From contig JAKAVI010000149.1 of NCBI GenBank assembly GCA_021817355.1, positions 1 through 28,116 of the forward strand: a DNA stretch of 28,116 nucleotides, read 5' to 3'. The position numbers and the translations under genes are program-made. Source of the stretch: Pseudomonadota bacterium (lineage in GTDB: Bacteria > Pseudomonadota > Alphaproteobacteria > Micropepsales > Micropepsaceae). The notes beneath the pieces were generated by a model. That model was not told the origin of the DNA and ran no database searches. It was given only the letters and a program-made list of their open reading frames with translations. Below, piece after piece: positions 16,719-26,053 of this stretch. Position 1 is the stretch's first letter, and each line of letters starts with the position of its first letter.

Positions 16719-18367
16719 CGTGCGTTCCGGTAGGCATTCGTCATGGGATAGCGCCGGTCGCGGCCGAAATTCCGACGACTGACCTTGACCCCTGGCGGCG
16801 CCTGACGGCGTTTGTATTCCGCCGCATAAAGCAGATTTTCCACCCGCTTGACGATCTGGGGATCAAACCCATCAGCGACGACGTCAGCAGCACTGCGTTC
16901 CTCCTCCACGAGACGCATAAGAATGGCATCAAGAACCGGATATGGCGGCAGTGTGTCCTCATCTTTCTGGTCGGCACGAAGTTCAGCGCTGGGGGGGCGT
17001 GTAATAACGGCGTCAGGCATGACGCGACCTTGCGGTCCCAGTCCAATCGATACGGTGTTGGTATTGCGCCAGCGGGACAACCGGAAAACGTCTACTTTGT
17101 AGATATCCTTGAGAACGTTATAACCGCCGTTCATGTCGCCATAGAGCGTAGCATAGCCCACACTCATCTCGCTCTTGTTTCCCGTCGCCAGCACCATGCT
17201 GCCGAACTTGTTGGAGATCGCCATGAGCAACAGTCCGCGTATGCGTGACTGGATGTTCTCTTCAGTAGTATCGGCGGAACGGTTCGCAAACAGCGGAGCC
17301 AGCATGGTGGAGAACGCGCCAACCGCCGGCTCAATGGGAAGCACATCATAGTGCACGCCAAGCAGGCGGGCGATCTCGGCCGCATCGGCCAGGCTCTGAG
17401 GCGCCGTGTAACGCGATGGCATCATGACACAGCGCACACGCGGCGCACCCAGCGCGTCAACGGCCACGGCCGCGCTCAGCGCCGAATCAATTCCGCCTGA
17501 AAGCCCGATGACGACGCCAAGAAAGCGGTTTTTGTTGATATAATCGCGCAACGCCAGAACCATGGCCGCATAAAGTGCCTCCTCCTTGTTCTCAGGCACG
17601 GCGCGCTCGGACAAAGCGCACTGCCAGCCTGCATCCGTACGCAGCCAGTCGCTCACGAACGTGCGCTCGACAAATCCCGGGAGCTGGACCGGCAGGCTGC
17701 GGTCGGCATTCAGGACAAAGCTGGCGCCATCGAACACCAGCTCATCCTGACCACCGACCTGATTGACATAGACGAGAGGCAGTTTGCTTTCGACCACGCG
17801 CGCCAGTGCGTGATGCATGCGCTCGTCGAACTTCATGACTTCAAAAGGCGACCCATTGGGGACCACCAGCATTTCGGCGCCGGTTTCGTAGAGACATTCG
17901 ACCACATCCCCGGTCCAGATGTCTTCACAGATCGGAACGCCGACGCGCAGACCCCGGATATGGAGCGGTCCGGGCATGGGTCCAGGGCTAAATACCCGCT
18001 TCTCATCGAACACGCCGTAATTTGGCAGATCAACCTTTCGGGTAACAGCCATGATCGCCCCTTGATCAAGCAGGGCCACGGCATTGTAGAGGCGCCCGTC
18101 TTCAAGCCAGGGCGTACCAATCAGAACCGCGGGTCCGCCATCGCGGGTACTTTGTGCCAGAGCTTCAACAGCGTCACGGCAATCCTGCTGAAATGCGGGC
18201 TTGAGAACCAGATCTTCAGGGGGATAGCCGCAAATGAAGAGTTCTGGAAACACGATGAGATCTGCACTCATCGCTCCTGCCCTTGCGCTGCGGACACGAG
18301 CAACGTTGCCGGCGATATCGCCCATCAGTGGATTGAGCTGAGCCAGAGCTAGCCGGAAGCGATCCAT
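16715..18367 (-). CDS. nadE: Glutamine-dependent NAD+ synthetase
   Basis: 550 residues, two domains. The N-terminal nitrilase-like glutaminase domain has the Glu-Lys-Cys triad: Glu42 (FPELF), Lys111 (TRKVDLPNYGVF) and Cys147 (PICEDIW). The C-terminal NAD+ synthetase domain has the P-loop SGGIDSA (290-296) and the conserved GNKSEMSVGYATLYGDMNGG stretch. It makes NAD+ from deamido-NAD+ with glutamine as nitrogen donor, the last step of NAD synthesis. ATG 18367 is preferred to the adjacent GTG 18370 because GGAG lies 8 bases upstream. Translationally coupled to gltX downstream. Confidence 0.96.
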   Translation of the reverse strand: MDRFRLALAQLNPLMGDIAGNVARVRSARAGAMSADLIVFPELFICGYPPEDLVLKPAFQQDCRDAVEALAQSTRDGGPAVLIGTPWLEDGRLYNAVALLDQGAIMAVTRKVDLPNYGVFDEKRVFSPGPMPGPLHIRGLRVGVPICEDIWTGDVVECLYETGAEMLVVPNGSPFEVMKFDERMHHALARVVESKLPLVYVNQVGGQDELVFDGASFVLNADRSLPVQLPGFVERTFVSDWLRTDAGWQCALSERAVPENKEEALYAAMVLALRDYINKNRFLGVVIGLSGGIDSALSAAVAVDALGAPRVRCVMMPSRYTAPQSLADAAEIARLLGVHYDVLPIEPAVGAFSTMLAPLFANRSADTTEENIQSRIRGLLLMAISNKFGSMVLATGNKSEMSVGYATLYGDMNGGYNVLKDIYKVDVFRLSRWRNTNTVSIGLGPQGRVMPDAVITRPPSAELRADQKDEDTLPPYPVLDAILMRLVEEERSAADVVADGFDPQIVKRVENLLYAAEYKRRQAPPGVKVSRRNFGRDRRYPMTNAYRNAR

Positions 18368-18497
18368 CACCTAGTCTCCAGAGGGTACGCAAAATCGGAA
18401 CAGCGCCGACCATGCCATAGGTCTTTGCGCGACCCGATCCCGGTGGATCGACGACAATTCACTTTGAAGCTCACCTGCAACCTCTTAGAGCACCGAT

Positions 18498-18512
18498 ACG
18501 CTATTATAGCGT
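18498..18512 (-). promoter_or_regulatory. Palindrome over a putative nadE -10 box
   Basis: ACGCTAT-T-ATAGCGT is a perfect inverted repeat with a one-base centre. On the minus strand it contains the exact -10 hexamer TATAAT (18508-18503). The -35 region is poor, at best ATGTCG at 18-base spacing. It lies about 130 bases upstream of nadE, so it may be a promoter under a repressor that binds the palindrome. The rest of the gap 18371-18630 shows only a weak terminator. Confidence 0.4.
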
Positions 18513-18562
18513 CGAGTTTGTCCCTGCGACATTGCGGTCAGTGCTTAGGGTGGGGTGACGCA

Positions 18563-18586
18563 GAAAGAAACCCCCAGGGCGCCTGG
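18563..18586 (-). terminator. Weak terminator after the Gfo/Idh gene
   Basis: On the minus strand CCAGG-CGC-CCTGG is followed by GGG and then TTTCTTT. The stem is only five base pairs, and it lies 45 bases after the stop codon. Confidence 0.35.
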
Positions 18587-18630
18587 ATCCTGCTTGCGAC
18601 CCATCGGTGGAAGCTGTCCTCCAACCTCGG

Positions 18631-19623
18631 TCAGGCTCTGGCGGCCACTCTTTGATGCGCCGGGGTTGGCAGCGCAGCCTCGTCGATGGCCAGCGCCATG
18701 GCCAGCGCCTGGCGGGCTTCCTCGGGACGCACGAGTGCGGCACTGTCGGCACGCACGGCCGCTACAAACGACCCCACCGATGCCCCCAACGGATCCTCAA
18801 GATCCAGCGGGCGGAGGGAGCGGGGCGTGGTATTGCTCACCGTGCGGGTGATAAAATCAATCTCGATCGTGCCGTCGGTGTAGATGGCCCTCAGACCGCG
18901 ACTCCGCGTATCGGCGATGCGGCTTGCCAGCAAATATGCCCGCGCCCCGTTTTCGAATTGCAGGTGGGCCTCGACCTCATCGGCGTAGATACTCTTGAGA
19001 GACGTCCCGCTGGCACGTACCTCGGTTACCCGTCCCGGGATCAGCTGGTGAACGAGATCAAGGTCGTGGATCATGAGATCGAGCACAACGCTGACATCGT
19101 CGCCACGACCGGTCCAGGGGCCAGCCCGCCAGCATTCCACCTCGAGCGGCATATCCGCAAAATCGAGAAGGCCGGAGCGGGCGAAAACAAAACGCTCCTG
19201 ATGGCCAACCGTAAGCACCAGTTTGTGCTCCTGCGCCAAAGCAATCAGCGCATCGGCTTCAGCCAGGTTGGTCGCAATCGGCTTTTCGACGAGAACATGG
19301 GCGCCCGCCTCAAGGAAGGCACGCACGATGGTGCCATGGGTTTGCGCGGGCGAGCACACCGAGACGACATCGACCTTGCCAAGCAAGTCCCGCCAGTCCG
19401 CAACCGTCGGCACGCCATGGCGAGCCATTGCCCCAGCCCGGGCCTCCAGACTGGGATCGGCCACAGCGGCAAGCTCAACGCCGGCCAGGGCCGCATATTT
19501 GACGGCATGATGACGGCCAAAGGCGCCTGCTCCAATCACCGCTGCCCGCAACGGGCGACGGCTGAACGGCGCCAGAGGGACGCCATCGGTTAAGGAGCTA
19601 GGTCGAATAAAGGGCTGAAACAA
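18631..19623 (-). CDS. Gfo/Idh/MocA family oxidoreductase
   Basis: An NAD(P)-dependent oxidoreductase of the glucose-fructose oxidoreductase/inositol dehydrogenase family, 330 residues. The N-terminal Rossmann domain has AAVIGAGAFGRHHA (27-40) and VLVEKPIATN (110-119, family Lys of EKP). The C-terminal alpha/beta domain has DLMIHDLDLVHQL, which carries the usual catalytic His/Asp region. The start is unsure: TTG 19623 is the only candidate near the end of the frame and lacks a Shine-Dalgarno. Internal TTG/CTG codons at about residues 17-25 would also keep the Rossmann fold. Relatives in this class often sit beside lipid A genes (lpxA/lpxI), but none is here. The substrate is not predictable. 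It is divergent from the MDR oxidoreductase. Confidence 0.85.
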   Translation of the reverse strand: MFQPFIRPSSLTDGVPLAPFSRRPLRAAVIGAGAFGRHHAVKYAALAGVELAAVADPSLEARAGAMARHGVPTVADWRDLLGKVDVVSVCSPAQTHGTIVRAFLEAGAHVLVEKPIATNLAEADALIALAQEHKLVLTVGHQERFVFARSGLLDFADMPLEVECWRAGPWTGRGDDVSVVLDLMIHDLDLVHQLIPGRVTEVRASGTSLKSIYADEVEAHLQFENGARAYLLASRIADTRSRGLRAIYTDGTIEIDFITRTVSNTTPRSLRPLDLEDPLGASVGSFVAAVRADSAALVRPEEARQALAMALAIDEAALPTPAHQRVAARA

Positions 19624-19661
19624 ATCGGAAGTCCCGTTTGAACCGGCGCCTTTGCACCACA

Positions 19662-19675
19662 GCTGGCCGGCCAGC
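19662..19675. promoter_or_regulatory. 14-bp perfect palindrome in divergent promoter region
   Basis: GCTGGCCGGCCAGC lies in the 159-base region between the divergent Gfo/Idh and MDR genes. It could be an operator or a GC-rich chance palindrome. An AT-rich stretch with AAATATTT follows. Confidence 0.25.
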
Positions 19676-19782
19676 GCGACTCATAAAATATTTCGTGTTG
19701 TTGCGCCTTGCCCACCTCGCCTCCCCTGCTAGGCTTGGGCCATCTTGAACCCCCGTAAACATGCACAGCCTTGGAGAAAGCA

Positions 19783-20811
19783 ATGCCAGCCCAAAAAAGC
19801 CAGGAGATCCGCCTGAAGAGCCGTCCCGCCGGAATGCCTGGCCCGGAGAATTTCGAGCTCGCCGAGTCCACCGTTCCGGCTCCCGGCGCCGGTCAGGTCC
19901 AGGTCCGCAACATCTTCATGTCTGTGGACCCCTATATGCGCGGACGCATGGTCGACCGCAAAAGCTATACCCCGCCATTTCGTATTGGCGAGGCGTTGAG
20001 CGGCGGGGCCATCGGCCAGGTGGTTGAGGCCGGCAAGGGCGCTCCCTTCGCCGTGGGTGATTATGTCAGCAATTTCAATGGCTGGCGGGAATGGTTCGTA
20101 TCCAACGGTGCTGACCTCGAGAGGATCGATCCCAGCCTCGCACCGATTCAGGCCTATCTGGGCACCTTCGGCATGCCAGGCCTGACCGCCTATGCGGGTT
20201 TGCTGCGCGTGGGCGCCCTCAAGGAAGGTGAACGGGTCTTCGTTTCGGCGGCCGCCGGGGCGGTGGGCACCGTGGTCTGCCAGATTGCCAAAAACAAGGG
20301 CTGCTATGTTGTCGGCTCGGCCGGGTCAGACGACAAATGCGATTGGCTGAGGACCCAGGCGCGGGTCGATGCGACCATAAATTACAAGACCTGCGGAAAT
20401 CTCATGGAAGCTGTCGGCAAGGCCTTTCCGCAAGGCATCGACGTTTATTTCGAAAATGTGGGAGGGATGCATCTTGAGGCGGCCCTCGCGCATATGCGCC
20501 TACATGGGCGCATCGCCGTCTGCGGCATGATCGATCAGTACAATGCGACTGAGTTGCCGCCCGGACCGCGCACGATGATCGCGGTGGTTCCCAATCGTCT
20601 GCGCATCGAGGGCTTCATCGTCTCCGATCATGGCGATCTCATGGGCGACTTCCTGCGCGACATGTCAGCCTGGGCAAAGGAAGGCCGGCTTAAATGGCAC
20701 GAAACGATCTATGATGGCATCGCCCGCGCTCCGGAAGCCTTTATGGGCCTCTTCAAAGGCGCCAATTTTGGCAAGATGCTGGTGCGCCTGGCCCCGGACA
20801 AAGTGGTCTAG
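19783..20811 (+). CDS. NADP-dependent MDR oxidoreductase (CurA-like)
   Basis: A medium-chain dehydrogenase/reductase without zinc sites, 342 residues. The N-terminal catalytic domain carries FMSVDPYMRGRM, the hallmark of the curcumin/dihydrocurcumin reductase and prostaglandin/leukotriene B4 dehydrogenase group. The cofactor domain carries SAAAGAVGTVVCQIAK (155-170, glycine-rich loop) and DVYFENVGG. Such enzymes reduce C=C bonds of enones with NADPH in the cytosol, and the true substrate here is unknown. ATG 19783 is preferred over TTG 19771 because GGAG (19773-19776) is 6 bases upstream. Convergent with the membrane protein gene at 20842, 30 bases away. Confidence 0.92.
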   Translation: MPAQKSQEIRLKSRPAGMPGPENFELAESTVPAPGAGQVQVRNIFMSVDPYMRGRMVDRKSYTPPFRIGEALSGGAIGQVVEAGKGAPFAVGDYVSNFNGWREWFVSNGADLERIDPSLAPIQAYLGTFGMPGLTAYAGLLRVGALKEGERVFVSAAAGAVGTVVCQIAKNKGCYVVGSAGSDDKCDWLRTQARVDATINYKTCGNLMEAVGKAFPQGIDVYFENVGGMHLEAALAHMRLHGRIAVCGMIDQYNATELPPGPRTMIAVVPNRLRIEGFIVSDHGDLMGDFLRDMSAWAKEGRLKWHETIYDGIARAPEAFMGLFKGANFGKMLVRLAPDKVV

Positions 20812-20841
20812 ATCACAGGTTGCTTGGGGCGCGGGGGCTGT

Positions 20842-21579
20842 TCAGGCCTCCGCCCCCATGGCGATCAGATTGGTCAGTGCCGCGACCAGGGCATAGGCCA
20901 GAACCAGCGGCGCCTGCCCGATCAAAATGTCCCCACCGATGCCCTGCCACAGTGTGCAGGGCAGCAGTCCGTAAAGCGAACCAACATAAAGCAGCTGAAT
21001 GAGCGCAACCGCGACCAGGCCGGTCAGGAGCGCGCTACCGATTGGTGTCAGCGGATCCGGCCGCCGCTTGCGTTCCAGCCGGATGATCCCTGCCGCCAGC
21101 CTCAGGCGCGACAGGGAGGAACCGACATAAATAAAGGCCAGCAACCAGGCAAACCCCGACGCTGTGAGCGCATCCCCCCCGAGGCCACACGAACCCAACG
21201 CTAACGTAAGGGCGCCCTGTCCGGGCACGGCAAAACCAATTGCGGCAGCCAGCGCGCCAAAGGGATCGGATTCTGGCGGAACCGGCAGATAAAGGTTCTG
21301 AACAAGAAAGCTGGTAAGGGCAAAGGCCAAGAATACGAGATCGTGAAATCCCGGGGGGCGCAGCTTGGCGACCAGATCCCCCGCCCGATTGGTGGCAGCA
21401 GCGTAGCCTGCCACGAAGAGCAGGCCTGTGGCCAGAAACAACCCCACAATCGCGAGGATTCGAGCCAGCGTGTCGGAGCTCGGCGCATTGGCACCAGACG
21501 CGGCGGCAGCGAGCGCATAGAGACCTGCAAACAGGCAGAAGACCACCCAGGACTTGGCCAGGAGCCGGCTCATGCCCAT
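20842..21579 (-). CDS. Integral membrane protein of unknown function
   Basis: 245 residues with about six or seven hydrophobic helices (for example at about 9-28, 39-65, 78-97, 108-130, 140-155, 182-205, 220-242). I do not recognise the family. Helices are separated by short charged loops such as RLRLAAGIIRLERKRRPD, which by the positive-inside rule faces the cytoplasm. Two cysteines lie in a predicted non-membrane or interface position (GSCGLGG and LLPCTL). The start 21579 has AGGG about 8 bases upstream, and a second ATG follows two codons later. It begins 25 bases after aroG, so it is probably cotranscribed, but there is no functional link to aromatic synthesis that I can name. Confidence 0.75.
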   Translation of the reverse strand: MGMSRLLAKSWVVFCLFAGLYALAAAASGANAPSSDTLARILAIVGLFLATGLLFVAGYAAATNRAGDLVAKLRPPGFHDLVFLAFALTSFLVQNLYLPVPPESDPFGALAAAIGFAVPGQGALTLALGSCGLGGDALTASGFAWLLAFIYVGSSLSRLRLAAGIIRLERKRRPDPLTPIGSALLTGLVAVALIQLLYVGSLYGLLPCTLWQGIGGDILIGQAPLVLAYALVAALTNLIAMGAEA

Positions 21580-21604
21580 GCCCAGTGCCCTTTCACAGCC
21601 ATGC

Positions 21605-22978
21605 TCACGCCGACGCTGCGAAGCCGCTTCCGTTGATACGTTCAGCCCGCAGGGCCTCCGCCATCAGAAAAGCCAATTCGAGGGCCTGGCTTGCATTCAG
21701 GCGCGGATCACAATGGGTATGATAGCGGCTGGACAAGTCCTGATCCGAAATCGCCTGGGCGCCGCCCAGACATTCGGTAACATTCTGTCCGGTCATTTCG
21801 AAATGAACGCCACCGGCATGGGTGCCTTCGGCCCCATGAATCTCGAAGAAGCTGCGGATCTCCTTGAGAATGCGGTCGAAGGGCCGGGTCTTATAGCCCG
21901 ACTGCGACTTGATCGTGTTGCCGTGCATGGGGTCGGAGGACCAGACAACCTTAGCCCCTTCCCTGCTCACGGCCCGAATAAGCCGCGGCAGCCGTTCCGC
22001 CACACGATCAGCGCCGAAGCGACAGATCAAGGTGAGGCGCCCGGGCAGGTTGTCCGGGTTGAGCACCGCGATCAGCCGCAACAGTTCGTCCTCCGCGATG
22101 CTGGGCCCCAATTTGAGACCGAGCGGATTCTTGATACCGCAGCAGAATTCTACATGAGCGCCGTCCAGCTGGCGGGTACGATCGCCAATCCACAGCATAT
22201 GGGCCGAGGTGTTATACCAGTCACCAGATGTTGAATCGATGCGGGTCAGTGCCTGCTCGTAGCCGAGCAGCAGAGCCTCATGGCTCGTATAAAAATCGGT
22301 GGTGCGCAACTGCGGTACGGAGGCGGAGGTAATCCCGCAGGCTTCCATGAAGTCGAGCGTCTCGCCGATCCGTCCCGCCAGCGCCTGGTAGCGCTCACCG
22401 GCCGCATTCCCGGCGATGAAGCTGAGTGTCCAGCGATGGACATTGTGCAGGTCCGCATAGCCGCCGCTGGCGAAAGCCCTCAGCAGATTGAGCGTCGCCG
22501 CTGACTGGGCATAGGCCTGCATCAGCCTCTGGGGGTCGGGCGTACGGCTCTCACGGGTAAATTCGGGACCGTTGACGCAATCGCCGCGATAGGAGGGCAG
22601 TTCCACTCCGTCCTGTCGCTCGAACGGCTCGGAGCGCGGCTTGGCGAACTGTCCGGCGATGCGTCCCACCTTCACCACCGGCATGGCCGCAGCGAAAGTC
22701 AGCACCACCGACATCTGCAGCAGCACCCGAAACAGATCGCGGATATTGTCGGGATGAAACTCGGCAAAGCTCTCGGCGCAGTCGCCCCCCTGAAGCAGAA
22801 ACGCCTTGCCCTCCGCGACCTGGGCGAGGGCCCTGCGCAGGTTTCTTGCCTCACCCGCAAACACCAGAGGTGGATGAGATTTCAAGCGCGTCTCGACCGC
22901 GGCCAATTCCGCCGGATCAGGGTATTCAGGCACCTGGCGAACGGGCTTTTCCCGCCAGGAGGACGGCGTCCACGACAC
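21605..22978 (-). CDS. aroG: Class II DAHP synthase (3-deoxy-7-phosphoheptulonate synthase)
   Basis: The first step of the shikimate pathway: phosphoenolpyruvate plus erythrose 4-phosphate. 457 residues, of the plant/mycobacterial class II type. Metal and substrate residues are visible in [11 protein letters not shown] (Cys67), RGDCVNG, DPMHGNT (His), GGVHFEMTG (Glu) and HCDPRLN (Asp). The frame is open to a TTG at 23026, but GTG 22978 gives the family N-terminus [14 protein letters not shown] and has GGAG 9 bases upstream. The extra 16 codons upstream do not look conserved. It is preceded by mlaA and followed by an unknown membrane protein gene on the same strand. Confidence 0.95.
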   Translation of the reverse strand: MSWTPSSWREKPVRQVPEYPDPAELAAVETRLKSHPPLVFAGEARNLRRALAQVAEGKAFLLQGGDCAESFAEFHPDNIRDLFRVLLQMSVVLTFAAAMPVVKVGRIAGQFAKPRSEPFERQDGVELPSYRGDCVNGPEFTRESRTPDPQRLMQAYAQSAATLNLLRAFASGGYADLHNVHRWTLSFIAGNAAGERYQALAGRIGETLDFMEACGITSASVPQLRTTDFYTSHEALLLGYEQALTRIDSTSGDWYNTSAHMLWIGDRTRQLDGAHVEFCCGIKNPLGLKLGPSIAEDELLRLIAVLNPDNLPGRLTLICRFGADRVAERLPRLIRAVSREGAKVVWSSDPMHGNTIKSQSGYKTRPFDRILKEIRSFFEIHGAEGTHAGGVHFEMTGQNVTECLGGAQAISDQDLSSRYHTHCDPRLNASQALELAFLMAEALRAERINGSGFAASA

Positions 22979-23055
22979 AGTGGCGTACTCCAAGAACCAG
23001 CCCCGCATATACGGGACACTGCACAAGAATGCCAGTGCGCTGCGAGGGCGCTGCT

Positions 23056-23074
23056 CCCCGAACCGTGATCGGGG
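23056..23074 (-). terminator. Stem-loop after mlaA
   Basis: CCCCGA/TCGGGG forms a 6-bp stem with a 7-base loop, 12 bases after the mlaA stop on the minus strand. There is no T-tract, so this is a weak or incidental structure. Confidence 0.25.
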
Positions 23075-23085
23075 GGCAGAGGCAC

Positions 23086-23829
23086 CTATTTTCCCCGCGC
23101 CGAGGCGTGTTGCAGCTCGCCTCGGCGCGCTTGCCGGTAGGCGCTGCGCATTGTCGCATAGGGTTCGAGCGAGGTGTCCGAAAGCTGGGTACGCAGATAA
23201 AGTTCGTTCGCATGCGCCTGTAAGGATTGGGCGGTCTGGATCCCGACCACGGTTCCGACATGGGCCAGCCGCGACCAGCCGCCCGGAATAAAGAACAAGG
23301 GATCGGCAACCACATCAACAAGAGCGCCAAATGCGTCACGCGCGGATGTCGGTCCGACCACCGGCAGCACCAAAAACGGACCGCTCCTCACGCCGTAATC
23401 GGCAAGTGTTTGCCCGAAATCGGCATGCTGGGCCGGAAGCCCTGCATGGCTGGCCGCAAAATCGTTCAGGCCGCCAAGGCCCAATGTCGAATTGAGGAAA
23501 AACCGCGCCAGCGTCTGGGCGGCGCTTTGCACACGGCACTGCAGCAACTCGTTGGCGAACACCACCGGACTTTGCAGATTGGTGAGAACATTATGCAGCG
23601 GCCGTTTCAACCTCACCGGGAGTTGATAGGTGTAGACCCAGTACACCGGTAACGTTACATGCCGGTTGAAGTTTTCGTTGAACTCAAAGACTGCACGGTT
23701 GACGGGCTCGAAAGGATCATCTGGTGCAGGTGGCTGGGCACAGCAGCTGATGAGCAGAAGCGCAGGCATCACCGCGGCTCTCGTCAATCCCCTGATCATC
23801 GCGGCAAACTTCAAGCGTGCCACCCGCAT
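23086..23829 (-). CDS. mlaA: MlaA/VacJ family outer-membrane lipoprotein
   Basis: 247 residues. A lipoprotein signal ends in [11 protein letters not shown], so the mature protein is lipid-anchored at Cys29 (numbering from ATG 23829). The MlaA domain follows: [38 protein letters not shown], and [20 protein letters not shown] with [11 protein letters not shown]. In E. coli MlaA sits in the outer membrane with porins and removes misplaced phospholipids, handing them to MlaC. No other mla gene is nearby. ATG 23799 is an equally plausible start (shorter n-region), and neither start has a good Shine-Dalgarno. It is upstream of aroG with a 107-base gap. Confidence 0.93.
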   Translation of the reverse strand: MRVARLKFAAMIRGLTRAAVMPALLLISCCAQPPAPDDPFEPVNRAVFEFNENFNRHVTLPVYWVYTYQLPVRLKRPLHNVLTNLQSPVVFANELLQCRVQSAAQTLARFFLNSTLGLGGLNDFAASHAGLPAQHADFGQTLADYGVRSGPFLVLPVVGPTSARDAFGALVDVVADPLFFIPGGWSRLAHVGTVVGIQTAQSLQAHANELYLRTQLSDTSLEPYATMRSAYRQARRGELQHASARGK

Positions 23830-23964
23830 CTTGCGCGCCGCAGATCTAAGGCCGCCTTCCCGTTTCTACAAGACCCCGCTCCGCCCCCAAGGCGTGAAGG
23901 TATATCCTTGCAGACGTAAACAAGCTCCATAGGCTCTGCCCGATCAAAAGGGCACACTCATCCG

Positions 23965-25347
23965 TCAGACCGGCAATGGCTCCTTGCTGTAACTCTTGCT
24001 GCGCATGGTAACGAGTTCTTCCGCTGCCGACGGATGAAGCGCCATGGTCGCATCGAAATCAGTCTTGGTCGCTCCCATTTTAAGAGCGATGGCAACGACC
24101 TGTATGATCTCCGCAGCATCATGACCGAAGATGTGGCAGCCGAGCACGCGGCCATTGTCGGCATCGACCACAAGCTTGAAAAGGCTACACTCCTCCCGTC
24201 CGCTCAAGGTGTGCTTTAGTGGACGGAATTTCGAAAGATAAACATCGACGCGATGCCCCTTCCGGAGTGCCGTCTCCTCGCTCAGGCCAACTGTCGCAAT
24301 CTCAGGCTGGCTGAATACGGCAGTCGGAACAAGTTCATGATCCACAGGCGTCCGCTTCTTTTCAAAAACGGTACGCACGAATGCCATTGCCTCGTGAATA
24401 GCCACAGGCGTCAGCTGCAAGCGATCAGTCACATCACCAATGGCGTAAACATGTTCCACATTGGTGCGCGAGCATTCGTCTACCAGCACTTCACCTTTAG
24501 CCCCAAGAGCTACACCGGCTCTGTCAAGGCCAAGGCCACCGGTATTGGGCACCCTGCCAATCGCCGCCATCACACAGTCTGTCTCCAGAATTTCACCGTG
24601 ATCAGTCAGGATGAAAAACTCCTCACCCCGCTTGTCGATGCGGCGAAACTGGCGGTGCGTGACAATCCGCATACCCTTGTTGTTCATGGCTTCGGTGAGG
24701 CTATCGCGCATGTGTTCATCGAAGCCACGTAGAATTTTTTCGCCTCGATAGACCAGCGTTGTTTCGCATCCCAGCCCGTGGAAGATATTGGCGAACTCAA
24801 CAGCGATATAGCCACCGCCGGCAATCACGATACGGCGCGGCAGCCGTGACAAATGAAAGGCCTCATTGGACGTGATTGCGTGTTCGCTACCAACACAGTC
24901 ACCCAGATCGCGTGAGGGTCTGCTGCCTGTCGCAATCAAGATGTATTGAGCCGTTACGCGGCGCTTCGACGGTGTCAGATGAATAGTATGGGCATCGAGG
25001 AATTCGGCCCGCTCCATGATGATTTCGGCGCCTGATCTGGTCACATTCTGACGATACAGATCTTCAAGCCGGGCGATCTCCTTATCCTTGTTGGCGACGA
25101 GGGTTGGCCAATCGAATTTGCGCGCCGCCAAGGTCCAGCCAAAGCCGAACGCATCCTCGAATTCCTCGCCAAAATGACTGGCATAGACAAACAGTTTCTT
25201 GGGAATGCAGCCGCGGATTACGCAGGTTCCTCCAAAACCATATTCCTCGGCTACAGCCACCCGCGCACCTTGTGCTGCTGCCATACGACTGGCGCGCACA
25301 CCACCTGAGCCGCCACCTATAACAAACAGATCGTAATCGTATGTCAT
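23965..25347 (-). CDS. gor: Glutathione-disulfide reductase
   Basis: An FAD-dependent pyridine nucleotide-disulfide oxidoreductase of 460 residues that regenerates glutathione with NADPH in the cytosol. FAD site: VIGGGSGGVRASR (9-21). Redox-active disulfide: GGTCVIRGCIPKK (Cys42 and Cys47). NADPH domain: GGGYIAVEFANIF followed by VYRGEKILRGFD, whose two Arg residues are the usual NADPH 2'-phosphate contacts of glutathione reductases. The partner-subunit catalytic base is His438 in ALHPSAAEE. The start overlaps the rpiA stop by 4 bases (ATGA), indicating coupled translation. RpiA belongs to the pentose phosphate pathway, whose oxidative branch supplies NADPH. Confidence 0.95.
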   Translation of the reverse strand: MTYDYDLFVIGGGSGGVRASRMAAAQGARVAVAEEYGFGGTCVIRGCIPKKLFVYASHFGEEFEDAFGFGWTLAARKFDWPTLVANKDKEIARLEDLYRQNVTRSGAEIIMERAEFLDAHTIHLTPSKRRVTAQYILIATGSRPSRDLGDCVGSEHAITSNEAFHLSRLPRRIVIAGGGYIAVEFANIFHGLGCETTLVYRGEKILRGFDEHMRDSLTEAMNNKGMRIVTHRQFRRIDKRGEEFFILTDHGEILETDCVMAAIGRVPNTGGLGLDRAGVALGAKGEVLVDECSRTNVEHVYAIGDVTDRLQLTPVAIHEAMAFVRTVFEKKRTPVDHELVPTAVFSQPEIATVGLSEETALRKGHRVDVYLSKFRPLKHTLSGREECSLFKLVVDADNGRVLGCHIFGHDAAEIIQVVAIALKMGATKTDFDATMALHPSAAEELVTMRSKSYSKEPLPV

Positions 25348-26051
25348 GGCGCTTTCCGTTCAAGAATTCTTGTGCCAGCAGGACCGGCGATGACGAGGTG
25401 GCTGGCGAGACCAATGAAGAGGCCGTGGTCCACGACACCTGGAACCTGAGACAGCGCTGCGGCCAGGGCCGGCGCGTCATGGATCACCTTCAGTGCGCAG
25501 TCAAAAATGAAATTGCCATTGTCAGTTCGGAACAGTCCCTCCGGACCGTTGCGCGGCGTTACTGTCACATCCCTGTATCCGGCTACCGCCAGCGCCCGCT
25601 CCAGACGATCAAGCGTGCTCCGCGCTCCAAAGGCAACGATCTCCACAGGCAGCGCAAATGCGCCCAGACGTTCCACCAGTTTAGAGTGATCTGCGATCAC
25701 CACCATCTTGCGGGCGGAGGCGGCGACGATCTTCTCGCGCAACAATGCGCCTCCCCCACCCTTGATGAGATTGAGGGTAGCATCGGCTTCATCGGCACCG
25801 TCGATGGTGACATCCAAAGGAGCCAGATCATCCAAATCGGCGACCTTGATGCCCAAGGCCCGTGCGAGGCTTGAGGTGCGCTCGGAGGTTGCCGCACCCA
25901 CCACGTCAAGACCCTTGGCCACGCGTGCGGCCAGAAGTTCGAGGAAAACTTCCGCCGTCGACCCGGTACCAAGTCCAAGACGCATACCCGGATGGACAAA
26001 ATCAAGGGCGGCGGCGGCGGCCACACGCTTGAAACCTGCAGGATCGCTCAT
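25344..26051 (-). CDS. rpiA: Ribose-5-phosphate isomerase A
   Basis: 235 residues. It interconverts ribose 5-phosphate and ribulose 5-phosphate in the non-oxidative pentose phosphate pathway. Motifs: GLGTGSTA (26-33, phosphate loop), TIDGADEAD (82-90, catalytic Asp) and LIKGGGGALLREK (95-107, catalytic Glu region), all intact. The start is firmly set by CAGGAGG 5 bases upstream of ATG 26051. This Shine-Dalgarno lies inside a long inverted repeat (26054-26098), so translation may be controlled. It shares 4 bases with gor and is followed by it. Confidence 0.96.
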   Translation of the reverse strand: MSDPAGFKRVAAAAALDFVHPGMRLGLGTGSTAEVFLELLAARVAKGLDVVGAATSERTSSLARALGIKVADLDDLAPLDVTIDGADEADATLNLIKGGGGALLREKIVAASARKMVVIADHSKLVERLGAFALPVEIVAFGARSTLDRLERALAVAGYRDVTVTPRNGPEGLFRTDNGNFIFDCALKVIHDAPALAAALSQVPGVVDHGLFIGLASHLVIAGPAGTRILERKAP

Positions 26052-26053
26052 CT

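Noticed and set aside
18425..18655. Small plus-strand open frame of 76 codons in the nadE upstream gap
   Set aside because: No ribosome-binding site, overlaps the end of the opposite gene and the terminator, and has no recognisable features.
22979..23026. Longer aroG with TTG start at 23026
   Set aside because: The added residues are not like the family N-terminus and lack a Shine-Dalgarno, whereas GTG 22978 has GGAG 9 bases upstream and the expected SWTPxSWR beginning.
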